Source: Augochlora pura (lineage: Eukaryota; Arthropoda; Insecta; Hymenoptera; Halictidae). Taken from it: DNA of 64,000 nucleotides. The stretch is taken from the NCBI RefSeq assembly GCF_028453695.1, contig NC_135773.1:11718001-11782000 (forward strand), read 5' to 3'. The position numbers and the translations under genes were made by a program. The notes below the pieces were generated by a model. It searched no databases. It was not told the DNA's origin and saw only the letters and a list, made by a program, of their open reading frames with translations. Positions 12,912-26,100 of this stretch are shown in pieces. How positions within the stretch are numbered: position 1 is the stretch's first letter; each line of letters opens with the position of its first letter.

Positions 12912-13468
12912 TGTTGCGCGGTGCGTCACAGCGTCGGCCTTAGTTAGTGATGATTAAACAACGCGCCTACCTCGCGATAAATTAATATGTTGAAGATAGA
13001 TTTGAGGGTGAACTGAGATGGAACAAGGGTGCCATATTTCACAAGGTTTAATAATAAAGAACGAACAACTTATCACAAACTATAACAACTATGTACAAAA
13101 TGTCGGTTGTCGGACTAGATGAGAAGTTACCGAGCGCAAAGTGGAAAGTGAAGTAGGTACTTCTCATCCTCCGATTACGCTTTCCTATGTAAATGGCGTG
13201 GGTGGAGTTAGTATTTCGTTGGCTACTTAAATAATATTAAGATCGATGAATATTAGAAAGATGGCCAAAGAAGAGGGGAAAGCAAAAATCTGGGAATTCC
13301 CAGATTCATTGTCTCCGGAGTCGCTGTCGCTGGCCCGCACCTTTGTTCATGGCCACATCTGGTAGCGGTTGTCGAAGGCCCGAAAGTTGCGACGCGGTGT
13401 TATAAAAAATCTACCTGGGGGCCGTCATAAACTTAACTGCATAGGCCGCTTGCGACGCGACGCTAACA
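12912..13468 (-). mobile_element. Possible solo LTR
   Basis: On the minus strand the segment starts TGTTAGCGTCGCG and ends CACCGCGCAACA, giving TGTT...AACA termini as in LTRs. It holds ATTAAACCTTGTGAAA at the position where an LTR R/U5 region would be. No primer-binding site, polypurine tract or retrotransposon ORF is visible on either side, and the flanks show no clear target duplication. The call rests on resemblance alone. Confidence 0.3.
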
Positions 13469-14170
13469 CTGCTGCTATTTGTCAGAGTTTGTAAGAAGTA
13501 GAATTGGCAAGCAATGACCAGGCAAGTAGTATAAAATAGAATTTCGTTGCGACTCGAGCGTATCTCTATCTCGCGAGTACACAATATTTATATATGTAAT
13601 CGCGAGGTTCAAATAAGAATATTTGATTTGTAACCTAGATATAATATAGTTCGTACAATCACAAAATGACGCAATGACGAAAAGTATGCAGCCGGTATAT
13701 TGACATCTTTATCTTCTAGCAGCCAATGAACACTAGCAGACTTTAAAAACCAACACGTGTAGACATTCAAAGTATTTTTTAAGTAATCATCGATTTTGTT
13801 GCCTGTTTTATACCAACGGTCGCGAACCATTCTTGTTGCGACATAGCTTCTGTAATATTTTTTACCCGTGACGCATGTTGTAACGCGCGGTCCAAGGGAA
13901 AACGGGTCGTTTTTTTACAAGTTTAATCGAACGTCACGGAAAGTAACGTGCAATCTCCCTCGAGGATGCGTTTGGATTCATAGTGGTGCAAACAATCCCC
14001 GTTACTGCACCCTTTGACGAATGGGTGCCTTGTTTTTACCCGAGGTTTTCGTTTCTTTTCCGTATAGTTCACGTTCAATTCAATATCTCGGTCCTGTATT
14101 GGGCCAAAATCGAGCCTCTGCGGCCAGGCAGGATGAACACGATCTAACGATAATTTTATTTCCGCTGCAG
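13469..14170. other. No gene recognised
   Basis: Noncoding sequence between the possible solo LTR and the lone candidate exon. GTGACGCATGTTGTAACGCG near 13868 loosely echoes, in inverse, the GC-rich text at 12914-12930. Confidence 0.4.
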
Positions 14171-14222
14171 GTGCACCTGTGCGAAGCCGGAGGCGGAGGA
14201 TTCGGAGAACGGGAGAATCTAG
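14171..14222 (+). other. Candidate 52-nt internal exon of an unidentified transcript
   Basis: A strong acceptor (TTTATTTCCGCTGCAG ending at 14170) and a strong donor (CTAG|GTAAGT) bracket 52 nt of GC-rich sequence in an AT-rich neighbourhood. One frame is open throughout and reads VHLCEAGGGGFGERENL; another reads CTCAKPEAEDSENGRI and then stops at the last codon. It could be a microexon, a noncoding 5' exon (perhaps of ex, 30 kb downstream), or chance. No neighbouring exon was found. Confidence 0.35.
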
Positions 14223-15090
14223 GTAAGTCCCGCTCCCTAGACCCGATAGTACTAGTATCAACCAGGCCACCTAGAGGGTGGCTCTGGTGTGCGGCCTCGC
14301 CACTATGGGCATACGCACGGAAACAGAAATGTTTCCACCTACGGCTGGAAAAGCAGCGTTAATACCGCCTGCAAAGGTGCCGGTTTGGTCCACTTCGCGG
14401 GTCCAGAGTTCCCGGTCTTGCCTCCATGTCGGCGGTAGGACTTCGTTTTGCTGTATGATATTCCATTGGTACTGAGGTGTAGCAATTTAAAAATCAATAT
14501 AGACATGGGGACACCCCCATGCCCTCTACCTACATTCACATTGGTGATAGCTGCCCCTCTATCACTGACCAAGTCATTTCCTGCACCTCTGTGTGCACTC
14601 ATTGTTATAAATATAACCCAATTCAGGGAGCGCTTCTATTGTACGTTCGCNNNNNNNNNNNNNNNNNNNNNNNNNNNNNNNNNNNNNNNNNNNNNNNNNN
14701 NNNNNNNNNNNNNNNNNNNNNNNNNNNNNNNNNNNNNNNNNNNNNNNNNNGGCGCACCCATACATCACTCACCACTACAATATGTAGGCAGGTATGTCGT
14801 TATCAAGACTCTCTTTTAGGATTGGTCTTTCGCGCATGGTGACGGCCAACGAGATTCACGCTAGACTGCCCCCAGCAAATAACGTGCCATTGCCTTCGTC
14901 GGCCACCTTATTGAATAAGAGTGTTGCCCAGGCCCACACCACTGGGAGGTGAAGGTTGGTCTTTGTGAGCCCCCTAGACCCGATAGCGTCGGAACTTTGG
15001 TTTTGTATCGAACAGCATTCATCGCAGATGTCATAATTCTCGTGCAGGTTGGCAGATATCCGGGCTGCCGGCACGTTTCCATAAACAACC
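14223..15090. repeat. Probable dispersed repeat fragments around an assembly gap
   Basis: The 14-bp string CCTAGACCCGATAG occurs at about 14235 and again at about 14967 in the same orientation. The minus strand has two overlapping 75-78-codon frames (15092-14856) with no recognised domain. Composition differs from both flanks, and the assembler left a gap in the middle, as expected for a collapsed or nested transposon. I cannot name the family. Confidence 0.4.
14651..14750. other. Assembly gap of 100 N
   Basis: There are exactly 100 Ns, the usual placeholder for a gap of unknown size. ORFs crossing it are meaningless. Confidence 0.99.
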
Positions 15091-18000
15091 ATTTACTTGC
15101 TCTCTTTATATGATATTTTTGTTGGTCTTTATGCGCTCCTCAGAAATGATTGCATAAAAGATCCTAAGATAATACACCGCCTAGTTCTGCTTTACGGTCT
15201 CACTCAATAGATGATGTATATAAAGACATACCGCCTTGCAATGCAAACAGGAAGATATCAAACATTTTACGGGAACGTACGAGGGTTAACTCTTAACTAC
15301 TATCTCCATTAAAACTTACATGAGCACCAACTTAAGTCACAGTGACGTTATGATTACCATAAAAGTGTCAAATAAAAAAATCAACATCGATCGCTCTTAG
15401 TTTGCACGAGCGAAAGAGGTTCACATTTCATCGAGTAGACGCAAGTGTATAATTTTCCATAGAATCGTAAATAAGAATTAATAATAAGAATAAATCAGTG
15501 ATTAGTAGCAGTCTTATCGACTGCCAATAGTAGTTAAGGGTTAAAGTAACTTTGTTTCCCATCGAAGTTCTCCTATAATTGACTTCCTTTCATTGTGGAA
15601 AGGCAACGATTCGTCAACTTACGATGACCGTTGTCCAAATTCAAAACGGAGAAGCATTCGATAAAACGTAATCTTGCGTCATAATAGAAGGGAATTTTTT
15701 GTTCGTTCTGCCTCGCCGAACGTTAGCAAAACGCCGGTGTTTCCATGAGAGTTTGCAATCTGTCATGTAATTACGTGCACCGATCAAGAGGAATTTCCAT
15801 CAGAAATTCTTCGGGGATTAAATGATTCTCGACAAAAGCGTGTAGCCATAATAACGCTCGGCGATTTGTCTTTATTAAACGAACGGAACACCTGTCCCGG
15901 AGCCAGCGCGGAGCGTGTGCGTAAACGTGGAATTACGTCAGGCAGCGCCTCTAAGAATGAATCGCGTTTATTTCCAAATGAACGGGTTTTATCCTTATCG
16001 AGAATGTTGTATCGGCCACGTGGAATCATTGAAACGCATGAATCACATCCGCTCGAGCGGATTCAGATCAGCGAGCACGAAGCACGATGCTCGTCCGAGG
16101 AGGGAAAATTGTCGACGAAGATGTTTCTTGCCTCGCGTGATCGTTCCATACCGCTTGATCGTTCCATACCGCTTGATCGATGGTATCCGCAATAATAAGA
16201 GCGGAGATAGGCGCCGAGTTATTGTCGATGTTAAACGCTCGGTTTCCCTTGGCCGACTATTCCGTTTCTTCGTTTACATATCGCGCGACACATCGGTATC
16301 GAAAAATCCTGCCGAATTTGTTAAAACGCAGGCTGGCTTGACTAAAAATCGCAGCTTTCAAATTGGAGTGTTCCTAAGCTAGACATTTTTTATTTATGTT
16401 TATCACGCAGTACATGTATTATCGTGAATATTGTTTTGCTAGCAGCGTTGCATTTGGTGTCGATCGCGACTTAAAACATTTTTATGTGAACGAAGGATTG
16501 ACAAAGTTTCATGTACCAAAATTGATTCACAGACAATCAAAACAAACAAAGAGGTGACGGAAAGACGGCTCATTGTTGCCTGATTCTTCTTATTATTAAA
16601 ATAAGTTGTTCACGCCATTATCTTACTGTAAAATCTGCCCCGATCTGATTATACTTTAATAGGCAAAAAACTTCGCAGAATAATCTGACGAAAGTAATCT
16701 CGAATTTAACACTACACCGAAAACAGTAATAACAATCGTGGCTGAGAAAACATAATTTTCTGTAACAACAGTAATTAGCGGCATAAAGTTCCGAACAACT
16801 TCCGGAAACACGTATCAGAGTTCTAAAGGCCCTGCGCACAAGCCTTTCCCAGGTCGGCGGCAAAGCAATTATTTTTTCATCACCTCACCAGATGAACTCT
16901 GCTCTCTTTCTGCGGTCATTATCATTGATCGAATCGTGAGTCGAACGATAACTACGGGCATTGTTCTATACTGCACGTCTACGTACATATTCATGAGACC
17001 CTCGTATAACAACGCGCTTTGTGCCGCAATTATGTTGGTATGATTTACTTTGCTACCACGTTGTTAGGATAATATCCGCGTAACAACCGTGGCCATTAAT
17101 CTGTTCGATGGTATCTAGGTCGGCTGTTTAATTAGTTTCGTGCAATCTCGTAGAATCTGCCCCCGAAATCGCTCATTACAGCATATTTTATCGAACGTTG
17201 CTTTCGGAGCATTCGGTAAATGGATTTTCAGCGATTTCGGGAGACCGTTCTAGGAGCTTATTTACATTTTTATATCTCCGGTGGAATAATAAAACGGAAC
17301 TGGATAACTTGCTCTGGTATCCTCTACTACACAATAATTATGTTAACAACTTCGTTTGTCTTTTAATGATCCGTGCAAATATTCCGCAATAGATAATACT
17401 GCAGACATCGTTACTGTATAAATTATGAAAAATTACTTGTCGCAGCTTACGTATATAAGGAATTGTTCAGAAACAACAGCAGCAAACGGATGGACATAAA
17501 AATTGTTCGTCAACCAGTTAACTGTTTTTGAGTGTATTCGTCATAAAAGGAAATGTTGACATTTCCTGGCGAAGGAAATTTCCCGGAGTGCGCTCGTCGA
17601 AAACAGCTAACTGCTTGAGAAGGATATACATTTTGATATCATTTGTTATATTTATATTTTATAAAAGTATTTGAACAACACGTAAAGAACATCGAACATA
17701 TGTAGTACGACTACTGTAACTTGATACACCGTTCAAAGAGATTCCAATAGTTAAATGGTTAATACAGCTCGGAAAATTGCGATATAAAATGTGAACGGCG
17801 TGAATAGAATCCAAAGATCAATGAATCGTCGCCGTCGTAATTTCTCCGTGCGGCGACCAAAACAAACGGCAGGGAAAAATGCTGAACGGCAGATGTTGAA
17901 ATCGGCGGCAAGTAAAATGAACTTTCACGGAGGCGGACAAGAAAAGAATGCAAACGGCCGGGTAGATAAATCGCGCCGGTACGGATTCCTGAGTTAGAAA

Positions 18001-18439
18001 AGAGCATAGTTATCCACGACCATCTCCCGGCGAACGAAAAATTACTGGTCGGCGTAAATTGGCAAGGAATGGCATGCATCTCGCGGTTCACCGCGTCCAC
18101 TGGAAAACGGAACGGGCCGCGGCGTGTTGTCCCGTGTGCGTGCACCAATACCGTTTCGTTCTCGACCGGCCAGGGTCCATCGCGATCGTGCGCATGATCG
18201 TGAGCGCGATCGCGAGCGCCTGTGAATGACCGAGTACGAAGTTTATTATAATGGCGTTATGCGCATTACACCGGCGTTGCTCGTTAGGCACGTATGCGCG
18301 GCATGAGGAAACGGAACGGCCGCTCGCCGCAAGGAACTGTGTATGTACCTACGTATCGCGAGGTCGAAAAAACCACCCGGTGGCTATCTCCCGCGCTTAC
18401 CCCATACCCATGGGGCATTTCCGCGGAACGCGCTCCTCG

Positions 18440-18790
18440 GTCAATGGTCCCTGATATGGGCAACGAATCGAACATTTAATTGGGAAACGCGGGATGCCAG
18501 AAAATGCCCATTTTCAGTCTTCCGCGGAAACGGAGCTTCGAGGATGCCGAGAATATTTCCTGAAATATTAAAATGTTAGGTCGGAGTTTTAAACGGTTCG
18601 TTAAACGGACCAGATGTAGGATATTTAATTGGGAAACGCGGGATTACAGAAAATGGCTATTTCTAATCTTACTCGGAAGTGGAACGTGTCTCTTAAAAAA
18701 TCAATACGTTTGGGCGGATTTTGGAATTGTTTGTGATACGGACAAGATACAAAATGATAGAAATGACCATTTTAAGCTTTGTTTATAAAG
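18440..18790 (+). repeat. Diverged tandem duplication, period about 149 bp
   Basis: ATTTAATTGGGAAACGCGGG occurs at 18473 and at 18622, each followed by A-G-A-A-A-ATG-type text and a related 30-bp tail. A more decayed third copy, with GGACAAGATACAAAATGATA and then GAAATGACCATTTT, lies near 18740. There is no coding signal. Confidence 0.7.
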
Positions 18791-21439
18791 AGAACGATCG
18801 TGGATGTCCCGAAAAATCTAGGTCGAAACAGTCTAACCTATGTTAGGGAAAGAAAACGTGGCATTTTCCAAATTATTGTTATTACTGAGAAAATGAAAGC
18901 AATGAGTAATCTGGAACACGTACGAACTGAACGTTAGTATTTGTTTTTTGATAACAGACATGGACATTGATTCATCCGTTTCTACTAGATGACTCTCAAT
19001 ACGTCTTCTTGTTTCGTTCTCAAAGTATGATCAATGCACGGTTTCTTCAGCTGTTTAAAATGTCTTGGACTGTCTCTGTATATAATCCTTTCAAGGAATT
19101 TCCATCTAGAAACAAAATTTTATTTATGTTGAATAAAATTCACGGGAAACGTAAACCTCAGTTTTTAATAGAAAATTATCTTGAACCGTGACGTTTTCCG
19201 TTGGATATATTTCGATAATGTAGAACTGTTTCTGAAATTCCGATTGTAGCTGACGTCTTTCATAAAGTAAAGCCTTGGGAAGATCTGCATGGTGGTGACC
19301 TTAGACACGCGTAGCTTCGCACACAACGAAGACAAATGTGTGAAACAATCGCTTCACTTCCTCCGGTTCCTGTTCCGTTCATTTGTAAGTCTGATTTCAT
19401 TCGTCTTTTTAATGACTTCAGCAACTTTATCGTGCGTATGTAATCATCCGTACGCGAGGTGTTTGATTCGTCGTTAGTAACACTTCGGGTTCGGTGCGAA
19501 GCTGGCTTATTCAAGGTCAAAGACCTTGAGGAACCCTTCGATCGCAAGTAGAAGCGTTTCCGGTCTCGTAGGAGAATGCGTAGCAGGAATGGATTTAATT
19601 GAATTAGGACGACGGCGGTGATGGTAATGTACGTTGCGAATTCGCGGGCGATTCATCATTCGCGCATTCCGTATTCCATGTAGATGCGGTGCGTGCCAAG
19701 GGAGAGAGAGACTCGTTCCGTCCATGGAATGCGCGGCATTATAATGAGAGTGCGGGTCGGTGCGATGCAATGCTACGACTCGATTATTTCATTTAATTAC
19801 AGGGAACAGTAGGCAAGAAGTCACATCCGCGGTGATACACGGTTCCCGGCCTTGTTCCGTGGAAAAAATATCTCGCGGACATTGTCTCTGTTTGCCACAC
19901 TACGCGGGAACCTATTTCCCTTTCGCTACTCTTACCATTAACTTCACATATTCCGCGAGAAAGGAAATCGGAGTATTAATTATTCGAACTTTAGCAGACT
20001 CCGAGAACAGTTTTAATCCAGCGTTTAAACTTTAAATTAATGCTACTAGATGTAACTGAATATACCGAGTGTGTCTCAGCTTTTTTTCAGCCTAACGTTC
20101 CTAACATATTCTACCAGCGGAAATATAAAAAAGAGATATATTAAAAAATTGCAAGAATTACATACTGTATTGTAACTTATATTTCCTATTTCGTAAGCAA
20201 AGAAACACTTTTCGGTGGCTCGTCGACACACTTCTGACGCAACAATCACTTATTCTACCGCGGCGAGTTTTATTAGCGGAACACGTCGCGGCTAATTTCG
20301 TTAGCACTGCGCGCGGGACAGGAATTATCTGAAATTTAAATAAATGCGGCGGCAGAGTAATAACGTGAATACCACAGCGAATGCCCGTGTAATTTCGTAC
20401 CGATTCCCGGTAGCGTTTCCCGACTCCCGTTGTTCCGATCTTAATCTATTCCGGAGTAGTCCATTACCGGTCGGGGTTCGCACGAATCGACGGTGGAAAA
20501 CAACCACCGGAATCCATTCTTTACGAGCTCAATTAGTAGAAATTTCGAAGTTTATGGTGGAAAATTCCTGTTGTACACCACAAACCGCCATCACGGCGGT
20601 CGACGGAGCGATGTACCATGGGGCTAATAACGAAGCTTATATAAAATTTGAAGAACTTTTGATAGAAATAAAATGAAGTGACGATTCTTTTTGACGTGAA
20701 AGCCGAAATGTTACAGGATAATGGAAAACAATAGGGAAAATGTAATAGTGTTCTGTCACCAGAGTCAAGAGAGCAATAGTCATAAAAATATGAACAATTT
20801 TTCGATTGAAAATCGCGAAATCTTGAAGATCGTTCTAGAAAGAGGAAGAAGAAACGACCATTTCACCAGGCTGTCTACGAATTCTCTCTCCGTACTCTCC
20901 GCGGGTTCTGCAACAGCCTGCACTCTTCGTTGTTTGCTAAATAGCGGGAAACAACCAAAGTGCATGGAACGCGTGAATTGCGTAACGCAATTACGGACGA
21001 GAGGAGACATTCCGTTGCTCAACGCCGCCACCGGCACGGCGTATGCCAAGCTTCGTTTGGAAAAGTTCAACGAAGATTGTGTGTTATTCATTGGTCCGAA
21101 TATGAAACGGGAGTGCTGATGAGGAGTGTGAGGAACGTTGGAACAAAGATTGGTAGTAACCGGTGAAGAATCACTCCGAACATTACTTCCAGTAAGCATT
21201 CCACCATTCTTTAATGCTTGATCGCTTTTTCAATGATCAGTGAACTTGGAGTGTTGCCATATTATCTAGCTAACAAAGTGACGTCAACATAGTGTGTAGT
21301 GGAGCCGGTTGTTGTTAGGTAACTAATTGCTGTGCCTTCGTTTTGTTTTATAATTATCTTTATATTTATCGAATGAGATCAATTAAATTTTTGTATTCTT
21401 TTATTTGATCTATTTAACAGAAAAATTTTGTACGTCATA

Positions 21440-21520
21440 TTCGACAAACAAATAAAGTTAATTATGCCCGAAAACAAAGCAAAGGATCAGCAATTGTTCT
21501 CCCGACGGTAACCGGCACAA
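21440..21520 (+). repeat. Dispersed repeat, copy A
   Basis: This stretch (TTCGACAAACAAATAAAG, then AATTATGCCCGAAAACAAAG and CGGTAACCGGCAC) is the uninterrupted counterpart of the split copy at 39523-39815. Its class is unknown and no coding capacity is seen. Confidence 0.5.
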
Positions 21521-22798
21521 CTACTCTATTTCGCAGCCGCATCTTAATAATCCCTGTTTAATTGGCGACGATTCGCCTGGCTCCGATGGGACGGTTTCTA
21601 AACTTCTTGTTTAGATAATGTTCGTTATCGAAGCGGCGGGAAACGGTGGCTGTTATGTAGGCGGCAGGCCGAAACGAAGTCCGAGGTAGCCCGAGAAGGT
21701 GCCGGTGTCTCCATGGCGTTATTTCCTTACGTAAGCGCTGCACAGTGCACGGGTCGTTGCTTCGTTCTGTATGTCACCGTATGGTGCGCACGGGAACACC
21801 AGTCTGACGGCATTCCATCGTGATTTGCGAACGTTTCGGTAAACGTTCAGCACACCCGTGGTCCCGCGGTGTTTACGTCTGCCCGTTCCAGGGAGGAGAG
21901 GAGCGCCCCGCCACCGCCTCCTCCTCTTCCACCACGTCCTACCTCTTCGTTTCACCTCCGGTTTCCCGTCTCCGTCTCCCCTTTCTTTTCTTCTTCGTGG
22001 CCCCCATCCGAAAGGAATTCCGAAAGAAACCCGGCCCCGTCCGAGTACGAGCAATATCGACCGTGATTTCGTGGAATCGAGCCGGATTGCTTCGATTACG
22101 ATTTTTCAGCGAGCGATCCTCTCCTCTCTTTTTCGACACGTGTCTCTCCCGGGCAACGCGGCTCGGGGACCACTACGGCTTCTTTTTAGGTGAAGGCCAA
22201 TCCAGAATTGTCCGAACTGGCGAACGGATCTACAGGGTGTCCCGTAATTATCGTTTGTTTGTTTCTTCCCCGGGATCGCTTCGAGTGTTCTCCTTGTTTC
22301 GTTGCTGGCGCGTCTGCTAGCCGGAAACGGGGGAAGGGCATGACGCTCGGGGGACGATGCAGTCTGGCAGAATAGGTGTTATTCTGGCAAGACGACATCT
22401 TCGGAATGCGAAACTTTCTTCGGCGCGAAGAACCATTTATTTCGGGGTGACCCAATAGTTAGTAAAAGTTCGAACTTGTTTCAGGCTTAGTGGAGGTAAT
22501 TAACCGGTTTCAGACATTCGCGTGGGTTTCTTGAAATCGTTTCTGTCCCGGCATGAGCGTATCGTGAAAAATGTGCAGGATATTTGACGGAATTCTTCTA
22601 TGAATTTTTTTTACCAAGGACACTGTCGTTACAGGATCTTGCGTAAATGTCGCCGGTATTAAAAGATATTTCCTTTGATCGAGTAAAATTTAGCATGGTT
22701 TTATTTCGTTTCTTTCATTTTAATAAATGAAAGGTAAAATGAAATTACCACAAATGTAACGAAAAATTTAATTTCGTTGTTCGTTTCTTTTCAACTCT

Positions 22799-22804
22799 TT
22801 TATT
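22799..22804 (-). terminator. Poly(A) signal AATAAA for the SLC5 gene
   Basis: AATAAA on the minus strand lies 101 nt after the TAG stop of the SLC5 gene, a normal distance for an insect 3' UTR. A second copy lies further downstream near 22700. Which one is used cannot be told from sequence. Confidence 0.5.
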
Positions 22805-22904
22805 GTTCTAAGCGACGAGTTTATGAAATCAATGATAGAATTAGATCATCGTGATCCACACGAATTTCGATCAATCTTGAATTTTCATCGTACGTTTCAT
22901 CGAA

Positions 22905-23181
22905 CTACGTTTTATCGTGAGTGTCAACGTTTGTGGATACGGTGTCCAGCGCAATATTGCTTCGATATTCGTTCTGGTTGTTTTTTTGTCGTCGTCTCAT
23001 AGCTCGTGCTTTGATCGGAGTGAATAGATCGGGATCGAGCTCTTTCGGTTTTTCCTTCAGAAGCAAATTCAAGATCCAGCTGGCGAATAATCCGACCGCG
23101 AAACTGATCACAGACCCGATCGGACAGTACCACATGTATGAGATTCGGTAGAGATAAAAGTATGAGTCGTCGCCGCTCGGT
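22905..23181 (-). CDS. SLC5 transporter coding exon 7 with stop codon
   Basis: The acceptor CAG is at 23184-23182. The first base completes Arg490, followed by 91 codons and TAG at 22907-22905. It encodes the end of the extracellular loop (PSGDDSYFYLYRISYMWY), the last membrane helix (IGSVISFAVGLFASWIL), and a basic cytosolic tail with DPDLFTPIKARAMRRRQK that ends DTHDKT. The YLYRISYMWY...G motif before the last helix is usual for this family. Confidence 0.93.
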
Positions 23182-26100
23182 CTGCAACATAATGAAATCT
23201 CAATGTCCTTCACCGTCTGTTTAAGGGTATTATTATGTATTAATATTACTATTATCACTATCGATGAAATGAAATCTTAATGTATCGACTCAAAATTGAG
23301 GTTGAATTAAAGTAATCTAATGTGATCATTAACTTTTAGACGACATTCAGTTTTGAGTATTTATGGCATATTCATTTGTACATTATTAAAACCTCTTTGT
23401 TGAGAATAATAATAATAGTTAATAATTACATGCGACTGCTATGAAATTAGAATTTACATGGAATGTTTGTAACTCTGGGTTTAAATGGACCGAGGGTTAA
23501 ACAACGGATTTTCATGGACAGCCAGAATTATTTGAAATAATGCTTATTTGAGAAAATGAAAAAAAAACAGCGTCCAAATGAAATATGATCTCTAGGTTCA
23601 ACAATTCGAACTACAGCAATCTTCCTTATCTGAAGATTTATTTTTCTAATATCTTGATAGCGAAAACATTCTGTTATCTAAAAAATTTCACTCGAGTTCT
23701 TTACTAGGCGATAGTATATTTAATTAATACAATTCTTGGAAAATGAAATGTTGCCGTGAATGTACACGATCCGTCTATAATCTATGATAAACGGTCATGT
23801 AATGCGCAGACTAATTAAATCCGCTAACTGCCGCGAGATCTAGAGACGACGATCGATTTAGCTTGTGGTTGCTCGGTAAATGATACGAGAAAAAAAAAAA
23901 GCACAGTTTCCTTACCGGCCTTTGAAGTGTGATATCTCGGCGTAATCGTGATATCCAGTGGCATTGCAACCCGCAATGGACACGTCCAATTTCGGAATCG
24001 GCGGTTTCGGCTGGCCGAATCCCATCCACAGTGAGAAAATGAGACTGGTCAGAAGACCGATCACGGCTCCCTTCTCATTGGCCAACTCCGTGAACAAGCC
24101 AAGAGTGAACAGACCGAATACTGGCCCGCCGACTACACCGAAGATCGTCAACGCGGCTTGGAGCAGCCCGCCAAGGTAACGCGCCATAAACGCGAGCGCT
24201 ATGCAGGTCACGCCAACTATGAGGGCCAGAAGCTTGCTGACGATGATCGATCCGGCCGCGGTGATCTCCTTGCCACTGAACATAGTTTAATCACGCCGTC
24301 AGTAACGGAACGTGTCGCAACTTAATTACCGATCTAATATTTCTATCGTTTTCAGCCAGTCTATCAGGAATACTTGCCGATCTTGATCAGACTGTAAATC
24401 TTTATTGGTAAACGTACCGGTTGCAAACGGTCGGTTTCGTGTAATCTTTTATTAACCATCGAAATTATAACGACATAAATTCTTGTTACCTTTATCAGGA
24501 TCTAGTCATTCTATTCTAGCCATATCCTAGTAACGGTTGTGTTTAGTGTGACCTATGAATTCTCTCTAATAGTTTTCATTGGTGAAGGTGTCACATATTG
24601 TTTTGAGTAATGAACATATTTCAGGTGGACCGAGTTCGATTTGATAAACTGCCCACTGTGTTGGACTACCGATATTGGCATGTGACATAAATGCGCGACG
24701 ATCAACAGTCTGATCATGATGTTTCAAGTAGAATATTACGTGGATGCCAGACATAGGGACATTAATAATTTATCATCGTTCGACGAATTGACATGCGAAT
24801 CGATTTGTCAAGTTCTTTAGTGCGGCAAGAAATGTTCGATCAAATTGGACATGGCATGTATTTCTGATGCAAGGAAATGCGACGACAATCTACGAAGATC
24901 GAATATTAGAAGATAGTACATCAGTCGTCGCCTGTGTATTCACGACGTTCCGAACTGTCGATACTTGTCACGTTTGTCGCACTATCAATTCATGACCTTT
25001 TTCAGCTCGATTGGATTCGCGCGCGATTCGGTCGGTGCCCGAGCAGGCAATTTCGATCGTATTCTTTGCGTTACCAGTTACGTTATTCTTTCAATGCTAC
25101 GTTTACACATCTAAGTTTACATCAAACGCGCGCTTGGTATTTTGGAGGTGCCTGTACGTCGGAGCTCGTTCGTATCCATCAATTCGAGTGGAACGCAGAT
25201 CCATTTGCTCACTATGCCCCTTTCCACCGGCATTAAACATTTAATTCCCTATACCTCCGATCCTCTGCCGTGGCATCCAGCTCGGTAATTGATGAGCTGA
25301 TCATAAGTTCAGTTCATTCCGCGATTTTACGACTCTTACCTTCTACGGTATAGGGGTTTGATAAAATCTTCGAGTATAACGGCGGCCAGGGAATTCACCG
25401 TGGCAGAGATAGTGCTCAGTCCAGCGCTGAAAATCCCGGCTATAAAAAGGCCCGGTATCCCCGGATATTCAGAGAGCATGTCCATTACGTAAAGAGGCAT
25501 TAATTGATCGTTCGAATTGATTCTTCCTTGCGTTAAGGGGTCACAGTCGCGGTATCTCGTGTAGATCGCAAGCCCCGCGAAACAGAGGCCCACGGACATT
25601 ATTGAAGTCAGCGGCCAGCTCCACCACAGCGCTGCTTGAGCGCCGCGCACGTTCCTGAAAAATATGTGCAAAAATTTAGTATCCATTGGCGAACATTTCG
25701 TTTTTTTTCAACAGATGAGATCTAAACAGCAGCATTTGTTGGCGTAGCCGTCTATCAAACTCGAGTTTCATGACGTGTGATTGACAGAAAAGAGAGAGAA
25801 CGCTATAGTGACTATCAACGAACCTTGGGCCTAATCTTTTCTATAATGAAATATGTTCTGGATCGGTCTGATGATGTTGCCGAAATTTTCGTGATCGACA
25901 GATTTAAGTATTATTTTTCACAGTGTAACGTGAATTATTTTCAATCAGATTTATCGATTAGAAGCTGATTAAGAATCTTTTAAGAAATTTTCATTTCAAT
26001 AAGTAATTTAATTTTGAATCAAAGTATAAAACTAATTATATATTTTTATGAGAAATTATTTGCAATAGGTCTTCATAATAAATTTTTTACATAAATACGC

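Larger units (their letters stand above)
15091..22798. other. Intergenic stretch, no gene recognised
   Basis: Mostly AT-rich with GC-richer islands at 15900-16100, 18050-18480 and 21540-22330. A two-copy 19-bp tandem (GATCGTTCCATACCGCTT) lies near 16138-16176. In the last island a pyrimidine-rich stretch (21900-22010) and an acceptor-like CTTCTTTTTAG at 22190 are present, followed by 60 open codons. They match nothing known and lie downstream of the SLC5 3' end on the opposite strand. Confidence 0.45.

Noticed and set aside
22190..22375. Acceptor-like CTTCTTTTTAG followed by 60 open codons reading VKANPELSELANG...
   Set aside because: There is no donor at the end and no family resemblance. 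It lies in a GC-rich patch downstream of the SLC5 gene, so it was kept only as a note in the intergenic entry.
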